Assembly: GCA_026120185.1 (NCBI GenBank)
Contig: JANUWF010001223.1
Coordinates: 1-64,000 of the forward strand
Reading direction: 5' to 3'
Length of the DNA stretch: 64,000 bases
DNA from: Voacanga thouarsii
Lineage: Eukaryota; Streptophyta; Magnoliopsida; Gentianales; Apocynaceae
How positions within the stretch are numbered: the stretch's first letter is position 1; each line of letters starts with the position of its first letter. The notes below the pieces were generated by a model that saw nothing but the letters and a program-made list of their open reading frames with translations, did not search any database and was not told the origin of the DNA. Made by a program: the position numbers and the translations under genes. Of the stretch, positions 60,750-64,000 are shown in pieces.

Positions 60750-62836
60750 ATGGCTATTCTTGGAAAGATAAGGTTTGTCTTTGCCTGCTTCATCTTTGTG
60801 TATTTGCTACTAAAACTTATTACGCCTTTCAATAAAGTATGGTGGACTCCAATATACATACAGTACATTATGAGGTCCCAAGGGATCAAAGATCCTTCAT
60901 ACAAATTCCTTCATGGGAGCACCAAGGAAATATCCAACATGAGAAGAAATTCTATGTGCAGAGCCATGGATGATTTGTCACACAACATCTTTCCCAGAAT
61001 CTTGCCTGACATTTATTCGTGGATGAACTTATATGGTAATCAATGCATTGCTACAATTACTGTTAGTTTCATTTTCTTTTTTCCAATCCTTAATTGGACC
61101 TTATTTGTGCTTCTTTCTTTATTTGTAATAACAGGGCCAATTTACCTTAATTGGTTTGGTTCCCAGGCTCAGCTAGTTGTCACTGAACCAGAACTTGTTA
61201 AAGACATTCTCAACAATAAAAATGAAACTATCCCAAAATAGACCTTGAAGGCTATGCCAGGAAGCTATTAGGAGATGGCCTTTCTTCATCCAAAGGTGAA
61301 AAGTGGGCGAAAATGAGAAGGCTAGCCAACCATGTTTTCCATGCAGAAAGCCTTAAGGTTAGCATTTTCTTTTAATGTTGCATGTAGGGATTTTGAGCAG
61401 CTCTGCTGAGCACTAACCATTTACTTAAAATAATGCTGCAATGTAGCGTATGCTCCCAGATATGATTACAAGTATTAAGATCATGGTAGAAAGACGGAAA
61501 CAGTATGATGGGACTGAGGTTGAAGTTTTTGAGGAATTTAGGGTGTTAACATCAGAAGTAATTTCCAGGACAGCCTTTGGTAGCAGTTACTTAGAAGGGA
61601 AGAACATCTTTGAGATGTTGATGGAATTGACTTTGTTAGTTTCCAAGAACACCATAGAATCAGATTTCCAGGCATCAGGTAAGACTACTCAGACACCAAG
61701 TTTAGTCCATTTCTTTCTTTCTTCAATTATTGGAAACAGAATAAGACATTCTCATTTCAGCTTGCAGCTTTAGGAAAAGTCCAAATTGTCTAGGGACCTA
61801 GATATAAAACTTTATATGATGCAGTTTATCCAAGTTATAGTTAAATATTAATGGTCAAAGAAGATCAGGGTCATGGGATTCATTACCTACATAGGCTTTG
61901 AACAGGCAGTTCCCTGAAATTTTTGACTGAAGTGGCGGTGTTTCTACAACCTATTTGTGAAAAGCATTGATGAGATAGAATCAGATAAACTTGAACAAGG
62001 AATAAAGGATTACATAATACAGATCATCAAGAAAAGAGTGCAGAAAAGTGAAGAAGGAAAAAACTCAACAGGTGATTTTCTTGTAAAACTCATCGAAGCT
62101 AACCGTCTCACCATTAAGAAGTGGATTTCAGTTGAAGATATGGTTGACGAATGCAAAACATTTTATTTTGGGACACGAAACAACATCATCTTTACTTGGA
62201 TTGAGCATTCTTCTTTTAGTTATACATAAAGATTGGCAGGAAAGAGCAAGGGAAGAAGTGATTGACCTGTTTGGCCAGAACAATCCTAATGTAGATAGCA
62301 TCGCCAGACTCCGAATGGTAAGCAAATACTCTCATTGAGTACTCTAATTTTTGCCAAAACCATATTCTTTTTCGTGTAATCTTTAGCCTGTCCTATTTCT
62401 CCTTTAGGTGACCATGATTCTGGAAGAGTCCTTAAGACTATACCCTCCAGTCCCATCTATCAAAAGGAAAGTTGAAAAGAAAGTTAAGATCAGGAAAATA
62501 ACACTACCGCCTAACATGGAGTTACTTATTTCACCATTAGCGCTTCATCATGACCCAAAAATATGGGGAGAAGATGTTCATCTGTTTAATCCGGAAAGAT
62601 TCGCCCAAAGGGTGACTAACGCCACCAACAATAATCCAGTAGCATTTCTGCCATTTGGGCTCGGACCCCGAACATGTGTAGGCTTGAATTTTGCCATAAC
62701 CGAAGCAAAGATTGCCCTTTCAATGATTCTGCAGCGTTACAAGTTCACCCTTTCACCAAATTACATTCACTTTCCAGTTCAGGTTTTTATGCTTCGTCCA
62801 CAACATGGAGTCAAAATCATCCTCCATAAGATTTAA
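60750..62836 (+). pseudogene. CYP749-like cytochrome P450, copy 2, near-complete but broken
   Basis: Haem monooxygenase of the CYP72 clan, most like CYP749A. The start at 60750 gives an N-terminal hydrophobic anchor (FVFACFIFVYLLLKLI) then KVWWTPIYIQ. Exon 1 ends near 61023; exon 2 is 61135-61357; exon 3 is 61447-61677; exon 4 runs from about 61946 to 62317; the last exon is 62408-62836. It keeps EESLRLYPP (ExxR), FNPERF and the haem-binding FGLGPRTCVG with its cysteine. Breaks: a 1-nt loss in the A run at 61236-61241 after ETIPK; a 1-nt loss near 61660; the exon 4 acceptor reads CAA where copy 1 has CAG; a 2-nt loss near 62169 within the helix I oxygen-binding motif (GHETTSSL just after). 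The last exon is intact to the stop. A LINE lies 40 bp upstream. Without it the pair would be about 7 kb head to tail. Confidence 0.9.
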
Positions 62837-63079
62837 GCTCAAGTAACTGCACGTATTGCAGTAAAAGAAGCAATAGAATATATAGCCACTGTATTAAACT
62901 AAATGCAAATTATGTTATGATTATGTTAGTACGCCCTTGTCATAAAGAAGAAGTGTATGCAAAGAACAACTGAAACATTGTACAAATGCTCTTTCTTCCA
63001 ATAGTTCTGAATTTGATTATCTTATTCAATAACACAAGTAAGAAATTTAAACCATGCTAACCATGAATATTTCCACATA

Positions 63080-63844
63080 CTCCCTCCGTTCACAAATAAT
63101 TTGCCTAATTTCTTTTTTAGTTTGTCCAAAAATAATTGTCCACTTTCTAAATATATGTTGTATTTAATTTTTTTTTCCAATTTTATCCTTAGCACAACTT
63201 TCTATCAATTAATTAGTACTCCCTCCATTTCAAAATACTTGTTCATGAAACTTTTTTATTTTGTTTCAAAATACTTGTTCATGTACATATTTCTAGGACA
63301 AATGATTAGTTTCTTCCTATTGTACCCCTATTTATTTTAAGTTAACTACACAACTTTTCAAAACTCTTCTTTCTTCTTGCTTCTTGGGAATTTTCATCAA
63401 CCAATAACTATCGTGTTTTTAATATGGGTAGAATAGGAACTTTATCTAAATTGTAGTATTATTTTCAACACTCTTAATCTGTGTACAAAAGCCTTCATGA
63501 ACAAGTATTTTGAAACAGATGGAGTATTACAATTACCCATATTGAAGTTATTTTAACTAACAATAAAATCACATTATCCTATAAAAATAGTCAAAAATAT
63601 AATTTAATGAGGTGATACGGGTGAAAAGAAGACTCTAAAACAAAGAGTGGGAAGAGAGAGACATGTAATTATTAGAGTGATATAATTAAAGAAGTGGTAG
63701 GATTCAAATTAATGAGGTGAGAAAGATAATAAAAATACTCCAAATGGTATAGTGGACATTTTAACCATTTTTACTATAGAATCTTATAATTCTTTAATAT
63801 GCTTAGTTTTTATAATTACGCTAGTTATTTGTAGACGGAGGGAG
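63080..63844. mobile_element. Stowaway-type MITE, outer element
   Basis: Ends CTCCCTCCGTTCACAAATAA and, inverted, CTCCCTCCGTCTACAAATAA, with TA duplications (63078-63079 and 63845-63846). These are the canonical ends and target of Stowaway MITEs, which plant mariner-like transposases mobilise. About 457 bp long without the inner element. No coding capacity. Confidence 0.9.
63219..63524. mobile_element. Stowaway-type MITE, nested inside the outer one
   Basis: 306 bp with ends CTCCCTCCATTTCAAAATAC and, inverted, CTCCATCTGTTTCAAAATAC, flanked by TA (63217-63218 and 63525-63526). The first about 50 bp contain the phrase tttcaaaatacttgttcatg twice in direct orientation. It inserted into the outer Stowaway after that element was in place. 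Confidence 0.9.
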
Positions 63845-64000
63845 TATTCAATAACACAAGTAAGATTGTCTTATTTAATAGTCCATGGGAATTTCTAATT
63901 TCCATATCATGGAGCATTTAATCTGTGAAAGAAGAGGGTAGGTCGAGAGGCTTTCTCTTGCATTGAAATTATAAAGCAGAGATGAAGTATGAATATCATT

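Overview
This window is plant nuclear DNA, almost certainly from a eudicot. It is AT-rich and intron-bearing, and dense with plant-type transposable elements: hAT, MuDR-like, mariner/Stowaway, Ty1/copia, long LTRs with TGTAACACCCC-type ends, and an L1-type LINE. The only host-derived sequences are plant ones: two CYP749-like cytochrome P450 genes, a G3BP-like NTF2/RRM gene fragment and a UGT74-like glycosyltransferase fragment. The species cannot be named from the sequence. I found no intact host gene; every recognisable coding region is broken.

Layout. 1-5880: satellite array of about 152-bp monomers with a 1863-bp higher-order repeat. 5881-10405: low-complexity sequence and a decayed hAT transposase on the minus strand. 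10406-14278: long solo-LTR-like element (TSD CCTAC) carrying a nested copia LTR piece. 15278-17463: a Pack-MULE with about 200-bp TIRs and a 9-bp TSD, holding at least five exon pieces of a G3BP-like gene. 19138-26770: a 3.5-3.8-kb segment present twice in direct orientation, with a plant mariner transposase fragment at the junction and a Mutator-type MITE in each copy. 26520-29036: solo LTR (TSD TTAAT) that ends the second copy. 29037-33050: decayed MuDR-like transposase, interrupted by a second Pack-MULE (33060-36069) of the same TIR family. That one carries a UGT74-like fragment and a nested solo copia LTR. 36665-43209: 3'-truncated copia element on the minus strand. 43702-49909: primer-binding site and LTR of another copia element, split by a 4.3-kb solo LTR (45014-49313).

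49974-62836 is the remains of a tandem pair of CYP749-like P450 genes. Copy 1 lacks exon 1, has a 1.96-kb solo LTR in the exon encoding helix I, an 80-bp insertion with TSD, stops and frameshifts. Copy 2 has all exons but carries three indels and a lost splice acceptor, and a 5.7-kb LINE (55012-60702) sits 40 bp upstream of its start codon. 63080-63844 holds a Stowaway MITE nested in another.

The genes do not form a working pathway. The window records repeated, datable insertions: several nested elements keep exact target-site duplications, so their order of arrival can be read. The most notable items are the two same-family Pack-MULEs with different captured genes, the satellite's higher-order structure, and the parallel destruction of two neighbouring P450 paralogues.
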